A DNA stretch of 64,000 nt from Hyphomonas sp. (GCA_013791775.1 VMTE01000012.1:62001-126000); one strand, 5' to 3'; positions 44,015 through 57,155 are shown, numbered from the stretch's first letter. The notes: generated from the letters alone by a model not told the origin. Numbers and translations are program-made.

Positions 44015-45837
44015 CCGCACTTCGCTTTGCGCTGGTGGGTGCGCCCAACTGCGGCAAGTCCACACTGTTCAATGGGCTGACCGGCGGGCGGGCCAAGACC
44101 GCCAACTATGCCGGCGTGACCGTCGAACGCCGCAGCGGCCGTTTTACCACCCCAAAGCATCACACGATCGAGCTGCTTGATCTGCCCGGCATCAACGGCT
44201 TGTCCTCGCGGTCGCTGGACGAGCGCATCTCGGTCGATACGATCCTGGGGCGCAACGCGGACGAGACCGCGCCGGCCGGCCTGCTGGTGGTGATCGATTC
44301 GGGCGACATCCGCACACAGCTGCATTTCATCCTGCAGGTGCGCGCACTGGGCAAACCGATGATTCTGGCCCTGAATATGTACGATCTGGCCGAGCGCGAC
44401 GGGGTGAAGATCGACATCGGCGCATTGGAACGCCGGCTGGGCGTTCCGGTGGTCGCAACGCGCGCCACCCGCGCCAGCGGCCGGGAGGCCTTGCTGGCGC
44501 GCCTGGACGAACTGATCGGCTCCGGGACGTGGATGACGGCGCCGGCGCCCCAGTCCGGCAAGGACATCAGGGAATTCCAGCGCGAAGCCCGCGAGATTGC
44601 GCGCGAAGTGATCCTCGCCGAACCGGCCATGAACCGCATGACGCGTGTGATCGACCGGGTCGTGCTGCACAAGCTGGCCGGGCCGGTTGTCCTGGCGCTA
44701 TTGTTGTTTCTCATGTTCCAGGCCGTGTTTGCCTGGGCGGCCGCCCCGATGAACGCCATCGACTCCGGCATTTCGTCGCTCAGTGCCTGGCTGTCGAGTA
44801 CGATGCCTGACACCTGGCTGAGAAGCCTGCTGACCGACGGCGTGATCGCGGGCGTCGGCAGCGTCGTCATTTTCCTTCCCCAGATTGTGATCCTCTTCGC
44901 CTTCATCCTGCTGCTCGAAGCCTCGGGCTACATGGCGCGCGCCGCTTTCCTGATGGACGAACTGATGCTGCGTGTCGGCCTTAACGGGCGCGCCTTCATT
45001 CCGCTGCTGTCGAGTTTTGCCTGCGCCATTCCCGGCATGATGGCGGCGCGCACCATCGAGAACGAACGCGACCGCCTGACAACAATCATGATTGCGCCGC
45101 TGATGACCTGCTCGGCCAGGCTGCCGGTCTACACGCTGATCATCGCCGCGTTCATACCGCCCACCCGCGTCGGCCCGTTCGGCTTGCAGGGGGTCGTGAT
45201 GTTTGGCCTCTATGTGATGGGTATCGTCAGTGCCGTGACGGTTGCCTTTGTTCTCAAGCGCACGCTGACCAAAGGTCCGCCCCAGGCTCTCCTGATGGAA
45301 CTGCCCACCTACAAGGCCCCCGACCTGAAAGATTTTCTCATCAACCTGTCTTCGCGCGCCTGGGCCTTCCTGAAGCGTTCGGGCGGCGTGATCTTCACGG
45401 TGTCGGTCGTCCTCTGGTTCCTGGCGAGTTATCCCGAAACGCCAGACGGCATTCGCGGATCATTTGCCGGCGTGCTCGGCGGACTGATCGAACCGGTGCT
45501 GCGGCCCATCGGGTTCAATCTGGAAATTGCGATCGCCCTGGTGCCCGGCCTTGCGGCGCGCGAGGTGGCTGTGGGCGCACTCGGCACGGTCTATGCACTT
45601 CAGGGTACGGACGAACAAGGTCTCGCGGCGGCCTTGCAGGCGTCCTGGTCCCTCCCGACAGCCTTGTCTTTCCTGGCCTGGTACGTCTACGCCCCGCAAT
45701 GTGTCGCCAGCCTCGCCGTCGCAAAGCGCGAAACCAATTCCTGGCGCTGGACGGGTGTGATCATCGCCTACCTGTTTGCCATGGCCTACATCGCGGCCGG
45801 CATCACTTTCTGGGCCGCCACCGCAGCGGGGCTGTAA
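44011..45837 (+). CDS. feoB: Ferrous iron transport protein B
   Basis: A 608-residue inner-membrane Fe(II) transporter with an N-terminal G-protein domain: FALVGAPNCGKSTLFNGLTG (G1), a TVERRSG switch, DLPGINGLS (G3), LALNMYDLAER (G4, NxxD). The membrane part has the two Gate motifs with conserved Cys, SFACAIPGMMAARTIENERDR and MTCSARLPVYTLII. It is shorter than E. coli FeoB (773), mainly in the loop and C-terminal regions, as in many alphaproteobacteria. Likely induced by iron limitation through the upstream palindrome. Confidence 0.95.
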   Translation: MTALRFALVGAPNCGKSTLFNGLTGGRAKTANYAGVTVERRSGRFTTPKHHTIELLDLPGINGLSSRSLDERISVDTILGRNADETAPAGLLVVIDSGDIRTQLHFILQVRALGKPMILALNMYDLAERDGVKIDIGALERRLGVPVVATRATRASGREALLARLDELIGSGTWMTAPAPQSGKDIREFQREAREIAREVILAEPAMNRMTRVIDRVVLHKLAGPVVLALLLFLMFQAVFAWAAAPMNAIDSGISSLSAWLSSTMPDTWLRSLLTDGVIAGVGSVVIFLPQIVILFAFILLLEASGYMARAAFLMDELMLRVGLNGRAFIPLLSSFACAIPGMMAARTIENERDRLTTIMIAPLMTCSARLPVYTLIIAAFIPPTRVGPFGLQGVVMFGLYVMGIVSAVTVAFVLKRTLTKGPPQALLMELPTYKAPDLKDFLINLSSRAWAFLKRSGGVIFTVSVVLWFLASYPETPDGIRGSFAGVLGGLIEPVLRPIGFNLEIAIALVPGLAAREVAVGALGTVYALQGTDEQGLAAALQASWSLPTALSFLAWYVYAPQCVASLAVAKRETNSWRWTGVIIAYLFAMAYIAAGITFWAATAAGL

Positions 45838-45952
45838 GCTCCCCCTACTCGGCGGCGAAAACAATCCTGAGTTGATCGAGATCAGGGCGGAGCTCTCTGC
45901 GGCTGCACTATGGTGGGTTTCAAGATCGTCTCATTCGGTCAAGGGGCTCCCC

Positions 45953-46156
45953 ATGAACCTTTTCTTCGACGACCTGCCTGCAGCGAACCTTGATGACAGG
46001 ATGCGCCTGGTAAGATCCGCATGCGAACATGCGCCGGTCGATGCAAGACGGTCCGTGTCGCTCCGCCGTTACCTGTCCGCTGAGCACGCAAGGTCGCTCG
46101 GCGACGAAGCCGAATGTATCCGCAGACTGGATGCCGCCCTAAAGGCACTCAAATAG
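45953..46156 (+). CDS. Small stress-island protein, paralogue of the protein at 56654
   Basis: A 67-residue soluble protein with no known domain. Its last 48 residues align without gaps to the 85-residue protein encoded at 56654-56911: 21 identities by my count, including A-P at the helix start, R-x-Y-x-S-A-E, G-x-x-A-E and R-x-L-D-x-A-x-x-A-L. Two amphipathic helices are predicted by pattern. It stands 115 bp after feoB and faces the Lmo0937-type gene. ATG 45953 was chosen because the similarity begins soon after; the open frame extends upstream into feoB. Confidence 0.65.
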   Translation: MNLFFDDLPAANLDDRMRLVRSACEHAPVDARRSVSLRRYLSAEHARSLGDEAECIRRLDAALKALK

Positions 46157-46331
46157 TCCGTGCAGGCTATTGCCGAGCACCTCTCCCCTCCAGGCGCGAT
46201 GAGTGGCAAACAGCCTGAACGGACATTCCAGCTGGTGTACCCCACACACTGCCCGGGCTGGGAATTGAGTGTCGACTGAGCGACGATCCCGGCACACTTG
46301 CTGAGGTCGTCGCTCTTTCAGAGCCCCGGGT

Positions 46332-46475
46332 CTATCGTCGTCCCTGGATGACCTGGATCAGCACGATCACCACGGCGACAACAATCAGCACGTGGATGAA
46401 GCCGCCGATTGTGTACGAGCTCACGAGTCCGAGAACCCAAAGTACAATCAGGATTACTGCGATGGTCCAAAGCAT
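46332..46475 (-). CDS. Lmo0937-type small membrane protein
   Basis: A 47-residue protein read on the reverse strand from ATG 46475 to TAG 46332. It starts MLWTIAVILIVLWVLGLV, continues SSYTIGGFIHVLIVV and ends with a basic QGRR. Two hydrophobic helices are separated by the SYTIGGFIH turn, the signature of the Lmo0937 family, found mostly in stress-tolerance loci of many phyla. Function unknown, probably inner membrane. GAAGAGG precedes the start. It is probably transcribed from the 157-bp gap to the SYLF lipoprotein gene. Confidence 0.88.
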   Translation of the reverse strand: MLWTIAVILIVLWVLGLVSSYTIGGFIHVLIVVAVVIVLIQVIQGRR

Positions 46476-46632
46476 CTTGAAGGCCTCTTCTGTTCAGTCT
46501 GGAGTGCGACAGGGGCAGCGTTCGGGACGCCCTCGGTACGAGACGGGGTGCAACCTGGGCGATTGCCTTGGGCCGGGTCAGTCACAACCTGGCAATCGCC
46601 CCTGCGCATTCCCCTGCAGACCCGTGCCGGGA

Positions 46633-47190
46633 TTACTTGACCTTCGTGATCTTCGTACCCTCGATGCTGACGCCGGCCATCAGGCCCTTCTGGTCAAAGA
46701 TGAAGGCGTACGCATCATCCTGAAGGGTCGAGGACGAAATATTCTCGGCGACGCCCTGATCGACCACAACCACGGTCGGGCCGACGCCGATTTCCCATCC
46801 GTCCGACGTGGTGACATAGTCTTCGGCCGCCTCGTTCATCAGGAACACGGCATATCCGTAGGATTGCGCCCCGGCCTGAAGGCCCCAAGAGCCGGTGAAG
46901 GAATTGTAATAGCCGACCACATTCGATCCGCGGCGAAGTTCACCTTCGCCGTATGCGCCGCCAAAGACGAGGCCGGCTTTTACAATCGAAGGAAATACCA
47001 GGACAGCCCGCGACTTGGCCGCGATCGCACGCGCAGCAGCATTGTTCTGCGTCAGCGAGTCGAGCGCCGAGACGCTCATGGCGTCAATGTTCTGGGTTGT
47101 TGCCGCAGTGGGCTCGTACGTCGTGCAAGCTGTCGTAAGGGCAGCGCCGCTCAGGAATACAGCCAGGATGGCTTGTCGAAGGAAGGTCAT
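46633..47190 (-). CDS. SYLF-domain (YSC84-related) lipoprotein
   Basis: A 185-residue exported lipoprotein: signal AILAVFLSGAALTTAC with Cys as lipidation site, then the SYLF domain with SRAVLVFPSIVKAGLVFGG, GYYNSFTGSWGLQAGAQSYG, VFLMNEAAEDYV and DAYAFIFDQKGLMAGVSIEGTKI. SYLF domains bind phosphoinositides in eukaryotes; bacterial members are periplasmic or outer-membrane and functionally obscure. The gene is divergent from the giant sensor kinase, with a 179-bp shared region. Confidence 0.9.
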   Translation of the reverse strand: MTFLRQAILAVFLSGAALTTACTTYEPTAATTQNIDAMSVSALDSLTQNNAAARAIAAKSRAVLVFPSIVKAGLVFGGAYGEGELRRGSNVVGYYNSFTGSWGLQAGAQSYGYAVFLMNEAAEDYVTTSDGWEIGVGPTVVVVDQGVAENISSSTLQDDAYAFIFDQKGLMAGVSIEGTKITKVK

Positions 47191-47369
47191 CTTCAGTCTC
47201 CTTTACGGCATACCGCATGTTCGATTTCCGAGCCTAGGGCGCCCGGCAGAGCATCGGCAGGCTCGGAATCTACGCATGTGGATCAGTAGGACTGACACCT
47301 GATACTGTCCGCACAACGGGAAATCCGTGCTAAGGTTCAGCCGACGCTGATGCGTTTGAGGCGCAGTGC

Positions 47370-51696
<4,327 letters not shown>

Positions 51697-51710
<14 letters not shown>

Positions 51711-52332
51711 GAGCGCGGACTTTCGGCGATACCAGCTTGCGGAAAGCCGGGCGGCGCACGGCCAGCTGTTCGCTGGCCCGCCAGTCGGAAACAGGCACCG
51801 AAAGCCGGGTCCAGGCGCCGAACGGTCCGCACTGTTGTGTCTGGACGTCTGGTCCATTGATTGAAGCGATCACCGATAGTCCCTTGAAGGCGACGAAGTC
51901 TCGAAGCAGGTCAGCGTGTTGCGCGATCCGGTCCTCCGACCGCGCGCCGGCAAACCAGATCGTCGCCGAACAGCTCGGCGCAACCGTTCGCAGATGCATG
52001 CGGGGATCCGTCGGCTGAGGAAAGTGTCCGATCGAGGCACCCGCCGGAAAATCAAACCGGATCGAGGCCGGGACGGCGTCGCCGGGTGCGGCTTTCTCCG
52101 TGAGCTGCCATTCATCGTCCTGGGATTGCTCGACCGGCGCGCGGAGCGCAACCGGCTGCTGCGAAGCGTTGTTGCCCAACAGGTAGTCGATCAGAATATC
52201 GTAGCTGTGGGCCTCTGCAGCGTCATCACCGTTCACGACTTCGATGGTCGCGGCCAGGTGCGCCGGCCAGCGCCGAAGCGCCATGCGACCCTCACGCAGT
52301 ACCGCTTGCCCCTGAATCAACCGCGTTCCCAT
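51697..52332 (-). CDS. Hypothetical protein in stress island
   Basis: I do not recognise this 211-residue protein. It has no signal peptide or membrane helix; it opens MGTRLIQGQAVLREGRM, contains EAHSYDILIDYLLGNNA, a Phe/Pro-rich strand region and a basic C-terminus (RRPAFRKLVSPKVRAPM). It is the last of three reverse-strand genes with short gaps (DUF883, holin-like, this one) and overlaps the 3' end of the giant kinase by 14 bp. Coding status is moderately supported by operon position and GC3. Confidence 0.55.
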
Positions 52333-52350
52333 GCCTGGTTTCCAAACCTG

Positions 52351-52806
52351 TCAGTTGTGGATCCGCCCGTCCTGGGATTTTTCGACATCGTCGAGGATCT
52401 TGTTGAGAACAGGGCTCATTGCGGCCGGCAAACTTACCGAGGCAATGCCCGCGAGAAGGGCGACGATGACGGCGACCACCGGCGAATCCGGCGCCATTCT
52501 TTCCGCAATGATTGTTGCCCGGGAAATCAAGTCTTCGGTCTTCCTGGGGCTGGCGGCCGTATCCTTGGGCTTGCTGTCCGCAGAACTCCGAAACACGCGG
52601 TCGCCGAGATAGACGAGACCTGCGATGCCCGCAAACGTCACACCTGTCAGCGCCGCCGCGAGTGCAGGCGACACCAGAGAAGCGTACCAGCCCGCCACGG
52701 CGATGCTCAGCCAGACGAGACTGAGCACCGAGATCGCAGCAAGGGAGAACGCGAAGACCGCTCGCCCCAGGACGGATCCAGAATTGCGGATCACAAGATC
52801 AAGCAT
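52351..52806 (-). CDS. Phage-holin-like small membrane protein
   Basis: A 151-residue protein with two N-terminal hydrophobic helices (AFSLAAISVLSLVWLSIAVAGW; ALTGVTFAGIAGLVYLG) and a third near residue 110 (VVAVIVALLAGIASV), separated by a polar, charged loop. Layout resembles the 'phage holin family' membrane proteins often placed after DUF883/YqjD genes; those are not lytic in this setting. It starts 2 nt after the DUF883 gene ends, so the two are co-translated. Confidence 0.65.
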   Translation of the reverse strand: MLDLVIRNSGSVLGRAVFAFSLAAISVLSLVWLSIAVAGWYASLVSPALAAALTGVTFAGIAGLVYLGDRVFRSSADSKPKDTAASPRKTEDLISRATIIAERMAPDSPVVAVIVALLAGIASVSLPAAMSPVLNKILDDVEKSQDGRIHN

Positions 52807-52808
52807 GC

Positions 52809-53117
52809 TCAGCGGCGCGCCGAAAGCATGACCCCGATGAGGATGCCAAGTCCGGCGGCAATGCCGACGGTCAGGTTCGGGCGCTCCCGGATCGACTCGC
52901 GCACGAAGCCGATCACCTTGGAGGACTCGTTCCCGACAACGTGCGTAAGCTGACGAACACCATCCTTGGTATCAGAGGCGACGGCGTCGGCCAGCGTATT
53001 CAGTCCGTTGGCGGTCTTGCGAACGGCAACACCGGTATCGTGAAAGGTATCGGCGACCGCAGACCCTGCGTTCTTGCCTGCCTTCGCGACGGAATCTGTG
53101 AGTGTTTCAGTTGCCAT
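52809..53117 (-). CDS. DUF883/ElaB-YqjD-type membrane-anchored protein
   Basis: A 102-residue protein: an N-terminal amphipathic helical part (TLTDSVAKAGKNAGSAVADT and later KDGVRQLTHVVGNESSKV), then a single C-terminal helix RPNLTVGIAAGLGILIGVML ending SARR. This matches the ElaB/YqjD family, which in E. coli binds ribosomes and anchors them to the inner membrane in stationary phase. CCGGGAGG lies before the start. First gene of the three-gene reverse-strand unit, just downstream of the sigma factor gene. Confidence 0.85.
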   Translation of the reverse strand: MATETLTDSVAKAGKNAGSAVADTFHDTGVAVRKTANGLNTLADAVASDTKDGVRQLTHVVGNESSKVIGFVRESIRERPNLTVGIAAGLGILIGVMLSARR

Positions 53118-53166
53118 GTTCTTTTCTCCGGGAGGATTGTGTGCCGGAGACGAAATGGTCTGCCGG

Positions 53167-54000
53167 TCATCTTGTCGATAACATCGCCGTTCTGCCCGGC
53201 GCAGCCTCGGAATCTACGGTTTTTGCAGGCCGGGAAGGCCCCTGGCAGCGGGAGGCAATCTCTGATTTCCGTTTGATGCTGGCGACCTGTTGCATCAGGT
53301 CATTCATCGCATCTCCGGCGCGCAAGCCTGTATCGGAATTGTATCCGGCCAGGTTCTCGGACATCAGGACGGCAAGCCGCGCCCGGGCGCGCGACACCCG
53401 GCTTTTCACCGTTCCAACCGCACAGCCGGAAATACTGGCCGCCTGCATGTAGCTCATGCCCCCTACCCCAACCAGCAACAGAGCTTCGCGCTGCTCCAAC
53501 GGCAGCAGGGTGATGCCGTTGCGCACGGCCAGCAGGTCCAGCGCGACACTGAAATCGCCGCCATCTGCCGGAAGCGCAGCCATCGTCTCCTCGGCAAGCG
53601 GAAGCATCCGCCAACTGCGCCTCAAGTATGAAACATGCACGTTCCGCAAGATCGTCCGGCACCAGGCCTTGAGATTGGTTCCCCGCTCAAACCGGTCCTG
53701 CGCGTACCATGCATTCAACACGGCATCCTGCATGAGATCATCCGCCAGGCTCGCATTCTTCGAAAGCCACAGCGCATAGCGGCGCAACTGGGTCATCGCT
53801 TGAATGAGATCAACCCCGAACTGCTCCGCAACCGGATCTCTGGGCTTGCCCGGAACCTGCAGGTGGACATCATGCGGTCGTGTCCGGGCTTTCGACGGGG
53901 AAACCGGAGGGGCACGCGCCGAAACTTGCGGACGGGCCGGCCAGGGCCTGCTGGTCTTCACCGAATATTCGAGTGCAAACATGGGTGTGATCGCTTTCAT
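53167..54000 (-). CDS. ECF sigma factor, EcfG-like (general stress response)
   Basis: About 277 residues with region 2 (LRRYALWLSKNASLADDLMQ; DRFERGTNLKAWCRTILRN) and region 4 (LPLEQREALLLVGVGGMSYMQ; CAVGTVKSRVSRARARL). The GTNLKAWxxTILRN block is a hallmark of EcfG (ECF15), the alphaproteobacterial general-stress sigma. It carries an N-terminal extension of about 100 residues of low complexity and a 45-residue tail. Start is uncertain (ATG 54000 used; 53982 possible). NepR and PhyR are not in the window, so this may be a second EcfG paralogue. An EcfG-type promoter lies 160 bp away, facing the other direction. Confidence 0.85.
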   Translation of the reverse strand: MKAITPMFALEYSVKTSRPWPARPQVSARAPPVSPSKARTRPHDVHLQVPGKPRDPVAEQFGVDLIQAMTQLRRYALWLSKNASLADDLMQDAVLNAWYAQDRFERGTNLKAWCRTILRNVHVSYLRRSWRMLPLAEETMAALPADGGDFSVALDLLAVRNGITLLPLEQREALLLVGVGGMSYMQAASISGCAVGTVKSRVSRARARLAVLMSENLAGYNSDTGLRAGDAMNDLMQQVASIKRKSEIASRCQGPSRPAKTVDSEAAPGRTAMLSTR

Positions 54001-54158
54001 ACTGGTGTTTGACCCTCGGACAACTCGCTCAAAAAGCGGAAAGCGGTCAGCGAGAGATGGCTTCGTTGCAACCGGGCAAACTCTACAGAAAATACTGATC
54101 CGGGTTAGCTTCGGGATTCCCTGAGACGAGCGCCCGCCGCAAATCCGGCGGCAGGCGG

Positions 54159-54183
54159 GGAACCCAATCGACCGACGGACGTT
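54159..54183 (+). promoter_or_regulatory. EcfG-type promoter
   Basis: GGAAC (54159-54163), 16 bp, CGTT (54180-54183): an exact match to the alphaproteobacterial general-stress promoter. It is 50 bp upstream of the ATG of the DUF4398 gene and points toward it. Confidence 0.75.
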
Positions 54184-54233
54184 TTGGGGAAAGACGCCGC
54201 TGCCTTTTCCGGAGCGGCCGAAGGAGAATTCCC

Positions 54234-54587
54234 ATGACCAAGATTTTTCTTGCGGCACTGACGAGTGCGTGGCTGCTCGCCGCGCCCGCTGCTTTCGCCG
54301 ATGACGCCCGTGACAATCTGATCCGCGTTGAAGCCCAGATCAGCGCACTGAACACGGCCGATGCCTCATCTGCAGCGCCGGCCAACTTCCAGGAAGCACA
54401 ACTCCGGCTGAGCGAGGCGCGCACTGCCGAAGAGAAGAACAAGGACGAAGAGTCCATCTGGCGCTCTGCCGAAGCCTCGCTTCAGGCGGATATCGTTCAG
54501 GAGAAAATCAAGCTTCGCGGGCTCGAGCGCACTGTAACCGAAATCGAGACCGGCATCGCAACGCTTCGCCGCGAACTCAACTCCTAG
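54234..54587 (+). CDS. DUF4398-like periplasmic protein
   Basis: A 117-residue protein with a Sec signal peptide (KIFLAALTSAWLLAAPAAFA) followed by a long amphipathic helix (NLIRVEAQISALNTADA; FQEAQLRLSEARTAEE; KIKLRGLERTVTEIETG). The helix pattern fits DUF4398, commonly found beside OmpA-like lipoproteins. It is 6 nt upstream of such a gene and directly behind the EcfG-type promoter. Probably binds or scaffolds the envelope; function is unknown. Confidence 0.8.
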   Translation: MTKIFLAALTSAWLLAAPAAFADDARDNLIRVEAQISALNTADASSAAPANFQEAQLRLSEARTAEEKNKDEESIWRSAEASLQADIVQEKIKLRGLERTVTEIETGIATLRRELNS

Positions 54588-54593
54588 AAAGAC

Positions 54594-55490
54594 ATGACCA
54601 TGAAAAACGCACTCAAGACATCTGCCGGTCTCGCTGCATTTGCACTGGTTCTCGGCGCGTGCACGTCCACACCCGATCCGAGCCCGAGATTGCTGGCCGC
54701 CGAAGCCTCACTGCAGAAAGCCAAGGCTGATCCGGCAACCATGGAGTCGGGCCGGTCCGCCATCGAGAAAGCTGATGCGGCTCTGGCCGCAGCGCGGGAA
54801 AATTACCTGCGCGGCAAGGATGACGAATACATCCATACGATACGGATGGGTGAAGGGTATGTTGCCTTGGCCGACACGCGCGGACGCCAACGCGACGCCA
54901 ATGCAAGGATCGCAGCCCTCAACACCGAACGGGCTGAGGTCGTCTCCCAGGCTCGCAAGCAGGAAGTCGCAGCCGCTGAAGCGGCCGCAGCCGTCGCCGA
55001 GGGCCGTGCAGACAGGTCCGAGGTGATCGCAGCCGGCGCCGTCGCCGACAGCGCCAAGTCCGAGGCCGCAAGGCTCGCCGCAGAAGTGCGCGCCGCCGCC
55101 CTCGCCGCCGAACTTGCAGACTACGAACAAACCAAGACGGACCTCGGTGTCACGCTCATCCTGCGCGATCTGCAGTTTGCTTCGGGATCGGCTGTTCTGA
55201 CAAGCGGCGCGCAAGGACGCCTTGCGCCGCTGGCATCGTTCCTCGCAAAGCAGCCGGAGGCCCGCATACAGATCGCGGGGCACACAGACTCGCAGGGCGC
55301 CGAAGCCTACAATCAGGATCTCTCCGCGCGCCGGGCCAGTTCGGTCGGAGCCTATCTGATCTCGACCGGCGTGGATGCAGGCCGGATCAACAGCGTCGGT
55401 CTCGGTGAGAGCGTGCCGCTTTCGTCAAATGACACAGCGGCAGGCCGGGCCATCAACCGCCGCGTCGAAGTGACCATTCTGGATCAGTAA
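54594..55490 (+). CDS. OmpA-family lipoprotein with DUF4398 domain
   Basis: A 298-residue lipoprotein: signal ending FALVLGAC with lipidated Cys, an N-terminal DUF4398 helical region (LLAAEASLQKAKADPATM...), an Ala/Glu-rich helical middle (about 110-175), and a C-terminal OmpA domain with LQFASGSAVLTSGAQGRL, IQIAGHTDSQGAEAYNQDLS (peptidoglycan-binding) and VGLGESVPLSSNDTA...NRRVEVTI. It probably ties the outer membrane to the cell wall under stress. ATG 54600 is a possible alternative start. Confidence 0.9.
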   Translation: MTMKNALKTSAGLAAFALVLGACTSTPDPSPRLLAAEASLQKAKADPATMESGRSAIEKADAALAAARENYLRGKDDEYIHTIRMGEGYVALADTRGRQRDANARIAALNTERAEVVSQARKQEVAAAEAAAAVAEGRADRSEVIAAGAVADSAKSEAARLAAEVRAAALAAELADYEQTKTDLGVTLILRDLQFASGSAVLTSGAQGRLAPLASFLAKQPEARIQIAGHTDSQGAEAYNQDLSARRASSVGAYLISTGVDAGRINSVGLGESVPLSSNDTAAGRAINRRVEVTILDQ

Positions 55491-55522
55491 CGCCGCAGCG
55501 CTTGGCGCTGAGTTCCTTCTTT

Positions 55523-55560
55523 GCAGCCAGCCCGCGCCCTCAACCGCCCGGGCTGGCTGC
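55523..55560. terminator. Hairpin after the OmpA-family gene
   Basis: GCAGCCAGCCCG and CGGGCTGGCTGC are perfect 12-bp arms with a 14-nt loop, 32 nt past the stop. No T-run follows on the forward strand, so termination efficiency is uncertain. Confidence 0.5.
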
Positions 55561-55646
55561 GATCACGCCGAGGCACAGTGCCTCCCAGGATCTGTTCAAG
55601 GATCCACACCTGACCCGCGAGACACAAGCCAGACAGGCAGAGCACC

Positions 55647-56486
55647 ATGGCAGAAACCAGCGACAGCTATATCCCGCTCCGATCTGTCGGCTCTGGCAGG
55701 GACGCGAGCGCGGTGGATGTTGGATGCACGCGGCCAATCCCATCACGGCGCGCGTCCGCACCGGCAATCAGCCCGGTGGAACTCAAGACAGCGCGTTATG
55801 CCCGGATCTCGGGCCGGCAGCCACGGCTTGTGAATTGGCTCAGGAAGACGAAGCGCGTGTTCAAGCCCGGCGCGCAGATCGTGAACCAGGGAGAGCGCGG
55901 TGGACGCGCTTTCATCCTCGATCAAGGATGGACCTATTCCAGCTGTACACTGCGTAGCGGCAGCCGCCAGATCATCGACATCCAGATTCCGGGGGATATT
56001 GCAAACCTTCAGGGACTGATCCTGCCATTTGCCATGCAGGATGTCACCGCAATCACAAGGGTAGAAGTCTATGAGGTCAGCTTTGACATAGTTGGCGGAG
56101 CGACCGGGCCGGATCCGGAGTTGGCCGCCTTTCTGCTTTGGCTCGTTGCCAGCGAGAGCGCGGTGACGTCCACGCGCCTGACGGACCTCGGCCGTCGCAC
56201 CGCGATCGAGCGCACAGCGCATCTGATACTCGAACTTGCAACGCGCCTGAAGCTGGCCGGCCTGGGCACCGACACCGGCTTTCCCTGCCCCATGACGCAG
56301 TACCTGATCGCGGATGCACTGGGCCTGACGCCTGTGCACGTAAACCGTGTGCTTCGCGAACTGAGACTCTCGCGCCTTGCCAGCCACCACCGCGGCTGGC
56401 TCAATCTTCTCGACCGGGACAAGCTTGTTGTCCTGGCGCAGTTCGATGGCGCGTATCTGCAACATCCTGGTTCATTGGACTGTTGA
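55647..56486 (+). CDS. Crp/Fnr family transcriptional regulator
   Basis: A 279-residue regulator with a cyclic-nucleotide-binding-like beta-roll (about 60-160: VFKPGAQIVNQGERGGRAF, DIQIPGDIANLQGLIL) and a C-terminal winged helix (PMTQYLIADALGLTPVHVNRVLRELRLSRLA). It lacks the four-Cys cluster of FNR and has an unusual 50-residue basic N-terminal extension. The GDIANLQ segment replaces the cAMP-binding GEL...A R motif, so cAMP is unlikely to be the ligand. It stands alone after the OmpA-type gene and probably controls local genes. Confidence 0.85.
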   Translation: MAETSDSYIPLRSVGSGRDASAVDVGCTRPIPSRRASAPAISPVELKTARYARISGRQPRLVNWLRKTKRVFKPGAQIVNQGERGGRAFILDQGWTYSSCTLRSGSRQIIDIQIPGDIANLQGLILPFAMQDVTAITRVEVYEVSFDIVGGATGPDPELAAFLLWLVASESAVTSTRLTDLGRRTAIERTAHLILELATRLKLAGLGTDTGFPCPMTQYLIADALGLTPVHVNRVLRELRLSRLASHHRGWLNLLDRDKLVVLAQFDGAYLQHPGSLDC

Positions 56487-56653
56487 CGAAAACGGCACCG
56501 CTGGCGGGGGAACCAGGGCGCCGTCTTCAGGGGCTCAATTTTTCTGTCCGTCTTTGCCAGTCTTGGCCGTCCGGACAGCCAGTCTGACGGCGATCAACGA
56601 TCATCTCGCCGAGCGAAGAGCAACCGGCGGGATATTCGCAATCTCGCCGCAGT

Positions 56654-56911
56654 CTAGGTGAGCGCCCGCGTCGCTTCGTCCAGTTCGCGCAGAGCCTCGG
56701 CATCATTGCCGGATTTCTGGGACTTTTCAGCCGACTGGTAGTGCCTGAGGGCGTCAGCCTTCTTGGCGCCTTCCGGCGCCTTGTCCCATGCGGACTTCAC
56801 AGACTGCATCCTGCTGATCACGCCGGCCTGTTTGTCTGCTGTTCCAGAATTCTCTGCAGGCAGAGTGGTGGACGCGCTTTTGCTGTCGCTGGGCTTGATG
56901 TTGTCTTTCAT
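56654..56911 (-). CDS. Small stress-island protein, paralogue of the protein at 45953
   Basis: An 85-residue soluble protein: polar N-terminal 30 residues, then helical SRMQSVKSAWDKAPEGAKKA and HYQSAEKSQKSGNDAEALRE. The last 48 residues match the 67-residue protein at 45953 without gaps. ATG 56911 is chosen over upstream starts because AGGAG is 8 nt before it. Function unknown. The repeated, charged helical pattern suggests a small helical hairpin. Confidence 0.7.
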   Translation of the reverse strand: MKDNIKPSDSKSASTTLPAENSGTADKQAGVISRMQSVKSAWDKAPEGAKKADALRHYQSAEKSQKSGNDAEALRELDEATRALT

Positions 56912-57095
56912 GGTCGTACTCCTGTTCGTGTGCCTGAACGCCGGAACGGGCGCCGCTGGCACAGGGTAGTTTGCGAATGATCGCTAACCCGTCGTCACCC
57001 TAGACCGGTCGGGGCCGGGCAGACCTGATACAGATCGGTTTCGGACCAAATGGTAATCTTGCGGGCACAACTTGCGCACCAGCAGTCCCCTCCAG

Positions 57096-57132
57096 ACAAA
57101 AACGCCCGGCTGAAGATTTCCAGCCGGGCGTT
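57096..57132 (-). terminator. Rho-independent terminator of the HU gene
   Basis: AACGCCCGGCTG and CAGCCGGGCGTT form a 12-bp stem with an 8-nt loop. On the reverse strand this is followed by TTT and GTCTGG. It lies 24 nt past the stop codon. Confidence 0.9.
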
Positions 57133-57155
57133 TCAAATCGGGCGTCAGTCAGATC

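Noticed and set aside
47260-47280. The word CTCGGAATCTACG found both here and near 53205
   Set aside because: A 13-bp match is expected by chance in 64 kb, and the second copy lies inside the sigma-factor coding region; not treated as a shared operator.
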